Positions 17,618-25,673 of a DNA stretch of 64,000 nucleotides are shown piece by piece. Under the pieces are notes generated by a model, which made no database searches, was not told where the DNA came from, and worked only from the letters and a program-made list of their open reading frames with translations. The stretch is from Rhodohalobacter mucosus (GTDB taxonomy: Bacteria > Bacteroidota > Rhodothermia > Balneolales > Balneolaceae). The stretch spans positions 248,001 through 312,000 of the forward strand of contig NZ_QGGB01000003.1 in the NCBI RefSeq assembly GCF_003150675.1, given 5' to 3'. The position numbers were made by a program, and so were the translations under genes. Each line of letters opens with the position of its first letter. Position 1 is the first letter of the stretch.

Positions 17618-19384
17618 TTGTTCTTACCTGAAACGGAAACAGCACTACAGTTATTTATGTCAGGAAGCCTGGTTGCAGCACTATCTCTGATACTCTTTTT
17701 TGTTGGCTACAGGTTTTATTCAAAATTTCTGGCTGAAAAGATATTCAGGCTGGACCCGGGTTATATGACGCCTGCGCATCGTTTTAATGACGGTGTGGAC
17801 TACGTACCTGCCAATAAGTATGTGCTCTGGGGCCATCACTTCACTTCCATAGCAGGAGCCGCACCCATCGTAGGTCCCGCAATAGCCGTTTACTGGGGCT
17901 GGCTGCCGGCCATGCTTTGGGTTGTGCTTGGAACCATCTTTGCTGCGGGTGTTCACGATTTTGGGGTGCTGGTGCTTTCTGTCAGGAATAAAGGGCAGTC
18001 GATTGGTACGCTTGCGGACAAACTGATCGGAAAAAGAGCAAAAATCCTTTTCCTGTTTATCATTCTTGTTCTGGTATTGATGGTCAATGCCGTTTTTGCA
18101 TGGGTTATATCCAATCTGTTTATATCCTTTCCGGCAAGCGTCATTTCCATTTTTATTCAGATCCCTCTTGCGGTCTGGATAGGCTACAGGGCCTATAAAA
18201 AGTCAGGCAGTATGCTGCTTCCGTCCGTATTTGTTCTCTTTGTGATGTATTTCGCGGCAATTATAGCGAGTTATGTGCCGGCCTTGCAGATCGACCTGGT
18301 CAGATATTTCGGCGGAGAGCAGAGCATAGGCCTCTTCGGGTTCAGCGGAGTTGAGCTTGCCTTTATTGCATGGATCCTGATTCTCATGGTATATGTTTAT
18401 ATCGCATCCACGCTTCCAGTCTGGAAGCTTCTGCAGCCGCGCGATTTTATCAATTCCCAGCAGCTGCTTATTGGTCTTCTGATTCTCTACCTTGGACTGT
18501 TCTTTTCTTCTCCGGAGATTACCGCACCCGACATCAATACAACAGCGGATGATCCGGGCTGGTTTCCTCTGCTTTTTATCACCATCGCATGCGGTGCTAT
18601 TTCAGGTTTTCACGGGCTTGTATCTTCCGGAACTACGGCGAAGCAGCTGGATAAAGAGACCGACGCGCGTTTTATCGGTTATCTGGGCGCCGTCGGGGAG
18701 GGAAGTCTGGCACTAATCACCATCATTGCCGTTGTTACCTATTTCAATACAACCGGTGAGTTTCTGGATACCTACCATTCATTTTCAGGTGCAGGTGCTT
18801 CCGGATTGAACATATTTGTTCAGGGTGCCGCACAGCTTGCAACCGTTCTCTGGATTCCGCTTGAGGCAGCGCAGACGCTCATAGCCGTGATTGTGATCAG
18901 TTTTGCTGCAACCACGCTCGATACCTCCGTAAGACTGATGAGATATATTTTAAATGAACTGGGGGAGGAGTATGACCTCAAACCACTCAGGCACCTGCAC
19001 GGTTCAACACTGATTGCGGTAGGTGCGAGTGCGGCTCTGGTGCTGATTCCGGAAGGTCCAAGAGGAGTAGGCTCGGGCGGATACCTGCTCTGGCCGCTGT
19101 TTGGAACATCAAACCAGCTGCTGGCCGCTATCAGCCTGATGATTGTAACCATCTGGCTGAAGCGCAACGGCAGAAGTATCATATATACACTCGTTCCCCT
19201 CATATTTTTGCTGTTCATGACGCTCTGGGCCATGAGCGAACAGGTAGTGTTTGAATGGTCCGGCCTTTCCGGCACCTCCGGGAGCAATATTCTGCTTTTC
19301 TCATTTGGATCTGTCATACTCGGCTTTGCCATCTGGATTTTAATTGAGGCATTGGTTTTACTGGGTAAAAACGAGAATCAATAG
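17618..19384 (+). CDS. cstA: CstA-family carbon starvation protein (peptide/pyruvate transporter)
   Basis: A polytopic membrane protein of 588 residues (at least 14 helices) with CstA-family phrases: RLDPGYMTPAHRFNDGVDYVPANKYVLWGHHF, SIAGAAPIVGPAIAVYWGW, AGVHDF, and SGFHGLVSSGTTAKQL. Family members import peptides or pyruvate during carbon limitation. The TTG at 17618 is the longest start. An in-frame ATG at 17657 removes 13 residues and still begins just before helix 1 (MSGSLVAALSLILFF), so either may be used. No paired regulator or small accessory gene (YbdD type) is adjacent. Confidence 0.9.
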   Translation: MFLPETETALQLFMSGSLVAALSLILFFVGYRFYSKFLAEKIFRLDPGYMTPAHRFNDGVDYVPANKYVLWGHHFTSIAGAAPIVGPAIAVYWGWLPAMLWVVLGTIFAAGVHDFGVLVLSVRNKGQSIGTLADKLIGKRAKILFLFIILVLVLMVNAVFAWVISNLFISFPASVISIFIQIPLAVWIGYRAYKKSGSMLLPSVFVLFVMYFAAIIASYVPALQIDLVRYFGGEQSIGLFGFSGVELAFIAWILILMVYVYIASTLPVWKLLQPRDFINSQQLLIGLLILYLGLFFSSPEITAPDINTTADDPGWFPLLFITIACGAISGFHGLVSSGTTAKQLDKETDARFIGYLGAVGEGSLALITIIAVVTYFNTTGEFLDTYHSFSGAGASGLNIFVQGAAQLATVLWIPLEAAQTLIAVIVISFAATTLDTSVRLMRYILNELGEEYDLKPLRHLHGSTLIAVGASAALVLIPEGPRGVGSGGYLLWPLFGTSNQLLAAISLMIVTIWLKRNGRSIIYTLVPLIFLLFMTLWAMSEQVVFEWSGLSGTSGSNILLFSFGSVILGFAIWILIEALVLLGKNENQ

Positions 19385-19515
19385 ATAGGAGCAGGGTGTG
19401 ATTGTCGGTAGATTGCAGCCATTCTTCAACAATTTGTAAATTATTTTATGAATGGCGGGATTTTTAATAATGAATTCCCTATCTATTCAAGAAACAAAAC
19501 CCTGGACAAGATATT

Positions 19516-20019
19516 ATGGATGTAGACGGGGAATTTCTGACCTGGCTTTTTCTGGCCGGTGGAATTCTACTTATGATTCTTGAGCTGGTCGTTCCCGGAG
19601 GCGTTGCCTTTTTTCTGGGGCTCAGCGGACTGGCTGTTGGCCTGCTTCGGTTCCTTGGCCTGTTGTCAGATCCGGTATGGGCAATCACAGCCTGGCTGCT
19701 AACGTCCATGTCTCTCACGATAGCCATCCGGCCCTTTATACGTAAGTATCTGAAGCCGGAATCATCGTTCAAACTGGCTGACGAGGATTATGAGGCGATG
19801 GACCAGATTGCGATTGTAACAGACGAACTGAATGATCGTAATAACAGCGGCAGGATACGGTTTGATGGCGTTACCTGGCAGGCACGTTCGATGGAGGGAC
19901 GCATTCCGGCCGGTAAAGAGGTTGTTATTCGTCATCGCGAAAATACAACATGGATTGTTGAATCTATTGGAGGTTCAGAACTTTCATCTCAAAAACTTCA
20001 AAACCCGGAGAGGAACTAA
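19516..20019 (+). CDS. NfeD-like membrane protein
   Basis: A 167-residue protein with membrane helices in its first 75 residues (TWLFLAGGILLMILELVVPGGVAFFLGLSGLAVGLL and a further segment), followed by a small OB-fold-like domain (IAIVTDELNDRNNSGRIRFDGVTWQARS). This is the short NfeD form that accompanies SPFH/stomatin proteins. Two SPFH genes follow directly (3-base gap), consistent with an NfeD-SPFH membrane microdomain complex. Its exact role is not known. Confidence 0.85.
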   Translation: MDVDGEFLTWLFLAGGILLMILELVVPGGVAFFLGLSGLAVGLLRFLGLLSDPVWAITAWLLTSMSLTIAIRPFIRKYLKPESSFKLADEDYEAMDQIAIVTDELNDRNNSGRIRFDGVTWQARSMEGRIPAGKEVVIRHRENTTWIVESIGGSELSSQKLQNPERN

Positions 20020-20022
20020 CAC

Positions 20023-20958
20023 ATGTGGTTTGTAACCTTATCATTCATAGCCTTTTTATATGTGATCCTGACAAGGCTTTTTATCATTGTCGAGATGCGC
20101 GAAGAGGTGATCCAGGAACGCCTGGGTAAGTACAAGAAAACCCTGAAACCGGGATTCCATTTTATGATTCCGTTTGTTGACCGGGCGGCCTATCGACAGG
20201 AGATGCGTGAACAGGTAATTGACGTACCGGGGCAAACCTGTATCACAAAAGATAATATTGAAGTGGTAGTAGATGGTATTGCCTACCTCAAGGTCATGGA
20301 CTCTTACAAAGCGAGTTACGGGATTTCGAACTACAAAGCAGCTTCAATTAATCTTGCTCAAACAACCATGAGAAGTGAAATCGGTAAAATTACGCTGGAT
20401 GACACATTTTCTGAGCGAGAGGCTATGAATGAAAACATAGTTCGCGAAATTGATAAAGCCGCCGGACCATGGGGGGTAAAAGTGATGCGGTATGAGATCA
20501 AAAACATCCGTCCGTCCAATGAAATTGTGGACACAATGGAAAAACAGATGGAAGCCGAGCGCCAAAAACGGGCTGACATTACTAATTCTGAAGGTTTCAG
20601 GGAATCGCGCATCAACGAATCCCAGGGAGAAAGAACGAGCCAGGTACTGATATCCGAAGCCGAGCGGCAGAAACGAATCAATGAAGCAAAGGGACGGGCC
20701 AAGGAAATTGAGCTGGTGGCAACAGCTACTGCTACCGGTATCAACCGTGTGGCTGAAGCAATAGCCAAACCGGGAGGAGCTCTGGCGGTTAAAACAAAAC
20801 TGGTGGATCAATACATCGACCAGTTCGGGGAAATTATAAAAAGCAGTAACATATCCGTTTTGCCGGTTGAAACCGCAAACCTGAAAACATTTTTTGAGGG
20901 TGCAGCAGTTGTCAGCGATCACACTAAAAACAGGGCAGAAATTAAAGGGGAGAACTAA
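20023..20958 (+). CDS. SPFH/stomatin-like (band 7) protein, copy 1
   Basis: A 311-residue protein with one N-terminal membrane helix (WFVTLSFIAFLYVILTRLFIIV), then an SPFH domain (ERLGKYKKTLKPGFHFMIPF ... LAQTTMRSEIGKITLDDTF) and a long coiled-coil region with repeated ER/QK pairs (SEAERQKRINEAKGRAKEIE). It belongs to the QmcA/stomatin group, which forms large membrane-bound rings and is often paired with NfeD. It shares its whole layout with the next gene (2-base gap), so the two are likely tandem paralogues. Confidence 0.88.
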   Translation: MWFVTLSFIAFLYVILTRLFIIVEMREEVIQERLGKYKKTLKPGFHFMIPFVDRAAYRQEMREQVIDVPGQTCITKDNIEVVVDGIAYLKVMDSYKASYGISNYKAASINLAQTTMRSEIGKITLDDTFSEREAMNENIVREIDKAAGPWGVKVMRYEIKNIRPSNEIVDTMEKQMEAERQKRADITNSEGFRESRINESQGERTSQVLISEAERQKRINEAKGRAKEIELVATATATGINRVAEAIAKPGGALAVKTKLVDQYIDQFGEIIKSSNISVLPVETANLKTFFEGAAVVSDHTKNRAEIKGEN

Positions 20959-20960
20959 GT

Positions 20961-21890
20961 ATGGATATTCTAAATCTTGTTAGTCAGGTACTGTTGGGTA
21001 TTTTTGTGATTTATCTGACATATAAATTTCTGCAGGCAATCCGGATGGTGCCCAACCAGTATGAGCATATTGTTGAAAGGCTGGGTAATTATCATAAAAC
21101 CCTGGGCCCCGGATTTCATGCACTGATTCCATTTATCGATAAGGTGGTTTACAAGCAGGATTTGCGGGAAGAAACCATTGAGGTAGAGCCCCAGGAGTGT
21201 TTTACAAAGGATAATGTAAAGGTTGAGGTTGACGGAGTAATCTATCTGAGCGTCATGGATTCAGTAAATGCCAGCTATGGGGTTACAAACTACCGATATG
21301 CCTCCGTTCAGCTTGCACAAACCACAACAAGATCCGTTATCGGGCAGATGGACCTGGATGAAACATTTGAGGAGCGTGCAAAAATGAGCATGGAGGTTGT
21401 CAAGGTTCTCGGTGAAGTAGAGCGTTTATGGGGTATCAAGGTGCACAGGTACGAGATCAAGAATATTGAGACTCCCCGGACGGTGCAAAAAGCAATGGAG
21501 CGGCAAATGACCGCAGAGCGTGAAAAACGTGCCGTTATTGCACGTTCTGAAGGACAGCGCGATTCAAAGGTTAATGATGCGCAAGGACGTAAGGAGGAGA
21601 TTGTCAATATTTCAGAGGCTGAAATGCAGCGTAGAATTAATGAGGCTGAAGGTGAGGCCCAGGAGATTCTTGCCATTGCAGAAGCTACAGCAACCTCCAT
21701 TGAGCAAATCGGAGAAGCATTAAGCAATCCGCATGGAAAACAAGCCATGAAATTACAGCTTCAGGAGAAGTATCTGGACGTTCTGAGCGGACTGGGCAAA
21801 GGTGAGAATCAGGTAATCCTTCCCAAGGATCTCTCAGACTTCGATGAAGTCGTCGACGGACTATCTCTGAGTGAACTGGATAGCAAGTAA
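20961..21890 (+). CDS. SPFH/stomatin-like (band 7) protein, copy 2
   Basis: A 309-residue paralogue of the preceding gene. It has an N-terminal helix (LLGIFVIYLTYKFLQAI), the SPFH core (ERLGNYHKTLGPGFHALIPF, FTKDNVKVEVDGVIYL, ASYGVTNYRYA, LAQTTTRSVIG), and a charged coiled coil (ERQMTAEREKRAVIARSEGQR). Both copies keep the same motifs, but the C-termini differ (the second ends in an acidic LSDFDEVVDGLSLSELDSK). Divergent tails suggest a hetero-oligomer or separate partners rather than a recent duplicate. Confidence 0.88.
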   Translation: MDILNLVSQVLLGIFVIYLTYKFLQAIRMVPNQYEHIVERLGNYHKTLGPGFHALIPFIDKVVYKQDLREETIEVEPQECFTKDNVKVEVDGVIYLSVMDSVNASYGVTNYRYASVQLAQTTTRSVIGQMDLDETFEERAKMSMEVVKVLGEVERLWGIKVHRYEIKNIETPRTVQKAMERQMTAEREKRAVIARSEGQRDSKVNDAQGRKEEIVNISEAEMQRRINEAEGEAQEILAIAEATATSIEQIGEALSNPHGKQAMKLQLQEKYLDVLSGLGKGENQVILPKDLSDFDEVVDGLSLSELDSK

Positions 21891-22042
21891 GCGCCCGTTC
21901 AACAGTGTAGTTTGTTGAAGCGTACCCTCCGTCGGATTACGAAGGGTATGGGAGTATCGCCTTCAGGCGTGGAGAGATGTTGCGCAGTAAAAATGACATC
22001 ATCATTGAGTCATTTGAGTCAATTTCACGCACCCGTATCAGC

Positions 22043-22549
22043 TCAGGATTCCGGCTGGTTATAAAAGAAATTTTCTATCAGCCAGTTGCCCGATTCATCT
22101 TTTTTCCATTGAATCAACGCTCTTGAGAGGTATGTCCACTCCTCACCTTCATTGTCAATCCAGTTAACAGAAAAGGTTGCATATTCAACTGCAAGATTGT
22201 CGGAGAATGAAATCGATTCAGTTTGATGAGAATACCGGCTTGACTGGTTTGAATCAAACAGCATAGAGTAAAACGCTGCAATGGATTCACGCCCTTCGTT
22301 CACCGGTAAACCGTTGGGCACGTGAAGGGCATTTTCCTTAAAAAGAGCTGCACAGGCAGCTGCATCTTCGCTTTCCCAGGCGTCAACAAATTGTTGCCAG
22401 TTCGATTCAATTGCAGCCGGGATGGAATCGGCATCTGTTTCCGTATCGGGATTGGATCCTGTACATCCACCAAAGAGAATTAAAGAGACGAGTACAAAAG
22501 GGAGGGTATATTTGAAAGTATAGATCATGACATTTCGGATTTGATTCAC
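22043..22549 (-). CDS. SnoaL-like/DUF4440-type lipoprotein
   Basis: A 168-residue protein with a lipoprotein signal (PFVLVSLILFGGC, Cys29), then an acidic linker and a cone-shaped NTF2-like domain (ESNWQQFVDAWESEDAAACAALFKENALHVPNG ... EESIAAFYSMLF-like, ending WKKDESGNWLIENFFYN). This is the DUF4440/SnoaL fold, used by enzymes and by binding proteins alike, so no reaction can be named. An internal ATG at 22528 would give a shorter signal peptide of normal length. It is divergent from the trp operon. Confidence 0.75.
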   Translation of the reverse strand: MNQIRNVMIYTFKYTLPFVLVSLILFGGCTGSNPDTETDADSIPAAIESNWQQFVDAWESEDAAACAALFKENALHVPNGLPVNEGRESIAAFYSMLFDSNQSSRYSHQTESISFSDNLAVEYATFSVNWIDNEGEEWTYLSRALIQWKKDESGNWLIENFFYNQPES

Positions 22550-22671
22550 GAAAATTCACCTTAAGAGGCCGGTGATATTGATATGTCGAAGCTGAACTGC
22601 ACCATTGTACTTACATTTTTGGATATCCTCAAAAAGACGGGCCTTTTTTTAATCATTTCCTCACTACCGGG

Positions 22672-22702
22672 TTGCATTTAGAATGTGGATAGCATAGCTT
22701 TG
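22672..22702 (+). promoter_or_regulatory. Bacteroidota-type promoter of the trp operon
   Basis: The box TAGCTTTG (22695-22702) fits the Bacteroidota -7 consensus TAnnTTTG exactly. A TTG core at 22672-22674 sits 20 bases upstream, fitting the -33 element. Transcription would begin about 5 bases after the box, at or just before the leader-peptide ATG at 22708. Confidence 0.55.
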
Positions 22703-22707
22703 AACCC

Positions 22708-22758
22708 ATGAGAAAAAACAACGTAAACAGAATTTGGTGGTGGCCCGGCCTGACATAA
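22708..22758 (+). CDS. trpL: trp leader peptide (attenuator)
   Basis: ATG at 22708 opens a 16-codon frame, MRKNNVNRIWWWPGLT, ending with TAA at 22756-22758. It contains three consecutive Trp codons (TGG at 22735-22743) and no other function is apparent. Trp is the rarest amino acid in most proteins, so three in a row just before trpE, followed by a terminator, is the hallmark of ribosome-mediated attenuation. The likely promoter leaves few or no bases before the ATG, so this message may be leaderless. Too short for routine gene callers. Confidence 0.85.
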   Translation: MRKNNVNRIWWWPGLT

Positions 22759-22761
22759 ATG

Positions 22762-22841
22762 GCAGTGGCATACCTGTGATCTAATTACGTTAATAAAGGA
22801 TTTTTTAAAACCCACTGCAGTTTCCTGGAGTGGGTTTTTTT
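22762..22841 (+). promoter_or_regulatory. trp attenuator: antiterminator arm and intrinsic terminator
   Basis: The terminator stem is AAAACCCACT (22807-22816) with AGTGGGTTTT (22829-22838), followed by T residues to 22841. The antiterminator is GCAGTGG (22762-22768), which is complementary to CCACTGC (22812-22818) in the left half of the terminator, so the two folds exclude each other. The antiterminator arm begins 3 bases after the leader stop codon. A ribosome that finishes the peptide would cover it and allow termination. One stalled on the Trp codons leaves it free and permits read-through into trpE (start 22855). Confidence 0.82.
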
Positions 22842-22854
22842 ATTTTCAGCATAT

Positions 22855-24321
22855 ATGAATTTTGAACAATTTAAAGAGCTTGCACAAAGCTATACAGCCA
22901 TTCCCGTCTCGCGGCGTATGATGGCTGATGTACAAACGCCTGTCTCGCTTTTTTTATCTATTCGTGAAGAAGCCGTACGGCCTTTCCTGCTTGAATCGGT
23001 TGAAGGAGGAGAGCAGCTTGCACGGTACTCCTTTATCGGATGTAATCCGTACCAGTCATTGATCTACTCCAATGGATTGGTAACGCTGGAAAAATCCGGA
23101 CGTAAAACGGAAACTCTTGACGAGGACTACTTCAGCGCGCTTAACAGGCTAACCACAGTTCACTCCGAACCGAAACTGCCCGATCTGCCCAGGCTTACAG
23201 GCGGGGCCGTGGGCTTTTCAGCCTACGATACGGTACGGCAGATAGAGCATCTGCCTTCAGTACCGGATGACGATCTGAGCCTGCCCGAAGCCATCTGGTG
23301 TTTTTATGATCAGGTATATGCTTTCGATCACGTGAAACAGCAGATCGTTCTGATGAATACCGTGTTTATAGATGAAAATACGGACCTGGAATCTGCGTTC
23401 AGCAAAGCAGAGGAATCACTTGATGAAATGGAAAAAGCAGCTATCCGTTCAGTAAGGACGCAGGGACGTTTTCAGCTTGATGCCGGCCAGCTCAGCAGCA
23501 ATGTAGAAGAACCCCGATTCCATGAGATGGTGAACCGGTCGAAAGAGTATATATATGAGGGTGATATTTTTCAGGTTGTGCTCTCTCAAAGATTTCATGT
23601 TCCCTTCGAAGGAGACCGCTTTACACTTTACAGGGCGCTTCGGATGGTAAATCCTTCACCATATCTTTTTTTCCTGGATTTTGATGATTTTGCACTTGTA
23701 GGCTCCTCACCGGAGGTATTGGTGCGTGTTACGGAAAATGAGGTGCGTTTGCTGCCGATCGCGGGGACGCGTCCCAGGGGTGATACGCATGAGAAAGATC
23801 TGGAGCTGGAGCTCGACCTGAAGAATGATCCCAAAGAAATAGCCGAGCATGTTATGCTTGTTGATCTTGGCAGAAATGATCTGTCGCGAGTCTGTAAATC
23901 GGGCACGGTACATCTTGAGCGAAATCAGGCAATCGAGAGGTTTTCGCATGTAATGCACATTGTGTCGGATGTAGTGGGAGAAATTTCGCCCGGAAAATCC
24001 TCCGTGGATGCACTCATGAAGTGCTTCCCGGCGGGAACGGTGAGCGGAGCCCCCAAGATCCGTGCAATGGAGATTATTGATGAGCTGGAACCGACAAAGC
24101 GCGGCCCGTATGCGGGTGCGGTGGGTTACTTCGATTTTTCAGGCAACATGGATACATGCATTGCCATTCGGACGATGGTTGTGACCGAAGATTCGGTCTA
24201 CATTCAGGCCGGAGCGGGAATAGTGGCCGACAGCGATCCCGCAAAGGAGTTCGAGGAGACAAAAAACAAGGCCGGAGCCCTTGTTGAAGCACTGAGCGTA
24301 GCACTTGAAATAACTAAATAA
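22855..24321 (+). CDS. trpE: anthranilate synthase component I
   Basis: 488 residues. Converts chorismate plus ammonia (or glutamine, with TrpG) to anthranilate, the first step of tryptophan synthesis. The N-terminal domain keeps the LLES motif that forms the tryptophan feedback site (FLLESVEGGEQLARYSFIG). The chorismate-binding C-terminal domain shows IFQVVLSQRF, IAGTRPRG, GRNDLSRV, GTVSGAPKIRAMEI, and QAGAGIVADSDPAKEFEE. It is the first structural gene after the attenuator, 14 bases past the terminator T-run. Both allosteric and transcriptional control by tryptophan are therefore visible. Confidence 0.97.
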   Translation: MNFEQFKELAQSYTAIPVSRRMMADVQTPVSLFLSIREEAVRPFLLESVEGGEQLARYSFIGCNPYQSLIYSNGLVTLEKSGRKTETLDEDYFSALNRLTTVHSEPKLPDLPRLTGGAVGFSAYDTVRQIEHLPSVPDDDLSLPEAIWCFYDQVYAFDHVKQQIVLMNTVFIDENTDLESAFSKAEESLDEMEKAAIRSVRTQGRFQLDAGQLSSNVEEPRFHEMVNRSKEYIYEGDIFQVVLSQRFHVPFEGDRFTLYRALRMVNPSPYLFFLDFDDFALVGSSPEVLVRVTENEVRLLPIAGTRPRGDTHEKDLELELDLKNDPKEIAEHVMLVDLGRNDLSRVCKSGTVHLERNQAIERFSHVMHIVSDVVGEISPGKSSVDALMKCFPAGTVSGAPKIRAMEIIDELEPTKRGPYAGAVGYFDFSGNMDTCIAIRTMVVTEDSVYIQAGAGIVADSDPAKEFEETKNKAGALVEALSVALEITK

Positions 24322-24330
24322 CAGATAATG

Positions 24331-24393
24331 GTCGTGAGTCTTTAGAAATTAATTTCCATTCTATAGACTCACGACTCACGACTCACGACTAAA
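24331..24393. repeat. hairpin and period-7 array between trpE and trpS
   Basis: GTCGTGAGTCT (24331-24341) is the reverse complement of AGACTCACGAC (24365-24375), and TAGAA/TTCTA extends the stem past one mismatch. The right arm opens into 7-base units: GACTCAC three times (24366-24386), then GACTAAA. The array ends 4 bases before the trpS ATG at 24398. Confidence 0.75.
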
Positions 24394-24397
24394 TAAC

Positions 24398-25390
24398 ATG
24401 ACCAAAGAAAAAACCATCCTTTCAGGCATTCAGCCATCAGGCAAGCTGCACATCGGTAATTATTTTGGAGCCATGCGTCAGCACATACGCATGCAGGAGG
24501 AGGGTGATGCGTTCTACTTTCTCGCAAATTACCACTCACTTACATCTGTTTCGGACGGTAAACGGCTAAAAGAGTACACACTTGATGTTGTCCTCGATTA
24601 TCTTGCGCTTGGCCTGGATCCGGAAAAATGCACCTTTTTTGCACAGTCTGATGTGCCTCAGACTACGGAACTGGCATGGATACTCGGTTGCCACACACCG
24701 GTATCATTGATGGAAAAGGGAGTGGCCTATAAGGATAAAGTAGCCAACGGGCTGAATCCGAATATCGGCCTCTTCACATACCCGGTTCTTCAGGCTGCAG
24801 ACATTCTTATTTACCATTCACACCTGGTTCCGGTCGGTGAAGATCAAAAGCAGAATATAGAGATTGCGCGAGACCTGGCCGGTAAACTAAACCGTGCCTA
24901 TGATCGGGAACTGCTGATTATCCCCGAAGAGTATATTGTTAAAAGCGTTGCTACGGTGCCCGGTATCGATGGACGGAAAATGAGCAAATCCTACAACAAT
25001 ACCATTAACATTTTTGATGAAGGCAAGGTGCTGAAAAAGAAGGTAATGTCTATTCAGACCGACTCCACGGCACTGGAGGATCCAAAAGATCCGGACACGT
25101 GCAATGTCTTTGCACTGATCAGGCTCTTTGCCGATGACGATACCCGCGAAGAGATAGCCGGTAGGTACAGGGCCGGCGGATACGGTTATGGTCACGCAAA
25201 GAAGGAATTACTTGGCCTTATTGAAGGTTACTTTGCAGAAGCCAGGGATAGACGAAAAAAACTCACAGAAAATATGGATTACGTAATCGACGTACTGCGT
25301 GAAGGGGGAATAAAAGCCCGTGAACGTGCAGAGTCGGTAATGGAGCCCATTCGTGAAACAACCGGACTATTCAGAAGCTTTGAAATGTAG
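24398..25390 (+). CDS. trpS: tryptophanyl-tRNA synthetase
   Basis: 330 residues, a class I synthetase that charges tRNA-Trp. The HIGH-type signature appears as LHIGNYFGAM (residues about 18-27) and the KMSKS loop as DGRKMSKSYNN (about 191-201). The DQKQNIE and GLFTYPVLQAADIL stretches are typical. The length is normal for a bacterial TrpRS. It lies inside the trp operon between trpE and trpG, with intergenic hairpins/arrays on both sides. It would thus be expressed under the same Trp-codon attenuator, linking synthetase supply to charged tRNA-Trp level. Confidence 0.97.
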   Translation: MTKEKTILSGIQPSGKLHIGNYFGAMRQHIRMQEEGDAFYFLANYHSLTSVSDGKRLKEYTLDVVLDYLALGLDPEKCTFFAQSDVPQTTELAWILGCHTPVSLMEKGVAYKDKVANGLNPNIGLFTYPVLQAADILIYHSHLVPVGEDQKQNIEIARDLAGKLNRAYDRELLIIPEEYIVKSVATVPGIDGRKMSKSYNNTINIFDEGKVLKKKVMSIQTDSTALEDPKDPDTCNVFALIRLFADDDTREEIAGRYRAGGYGYGHAKKELLGLIEGYFAEARDRRKKLTENMDYVIDVLREGGIKARERAESVMEPIRETTGLFRSFEM

Positions 25391-25403
25391 AAACTGGTAG
25401 CAT

Positions 25404-25452
25404 GTATCAAATATCAGGTATCAGGAATCAAGACATTTATTCATTGTCTGAT
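25404..25452. repeat. period-7 array and hairpin after trpS
   Basis: 7-base units GTATCAA, ATATCAG, GTATCAG, GAATCAA, GACATTT run over 25404-25438. ATCAAGACA (25427-25435) pairs with TGTCTGAT (25445-25452) apart from one bulged base. Same design as the element before trpS, with different sequence. Confidence 0.65.
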
Positions 25453-25619
25453 ACTAAAGCAGTTTTTCAGTACTGTTGGAAAATCCCGGTCAAAAATCAG
25501 ATTCGATCTTTTTAATGAATTTAAACAGCATTTTTTGGATTTCTATAAGCGAACCAAGCAATGATTCGAATTCAGTTCAGTATGAACCTGAAAAGTGAAT
25601 TCACTTGCAGAAACACCCA

Positions 25620-25654
25620 ATTATCAATACTCAATACCCAATACTCATTACACA
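25620..25654. repeat. period-7 array before trpG
   Basis: Five 7-base units: ATTATCA, ATACTCA, ATACCCA, ATACTCA, TTACACA. It ends 19 bases before the trpG start. A perfect palindrome AAGTGAATTCACTT lies just upstream (25593-25606). Confidence 0.7.
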
Positions 25655-25673
25655 CTAGCTGCAACTCGATACT

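Noticed and set aside
21930-21980. Palindromes TACCCT/AGGGTA and CGCCTTCAGGCG after the second SPFH gene considered as a terminator
   Set aside because: No T-run follows and the stems are short.
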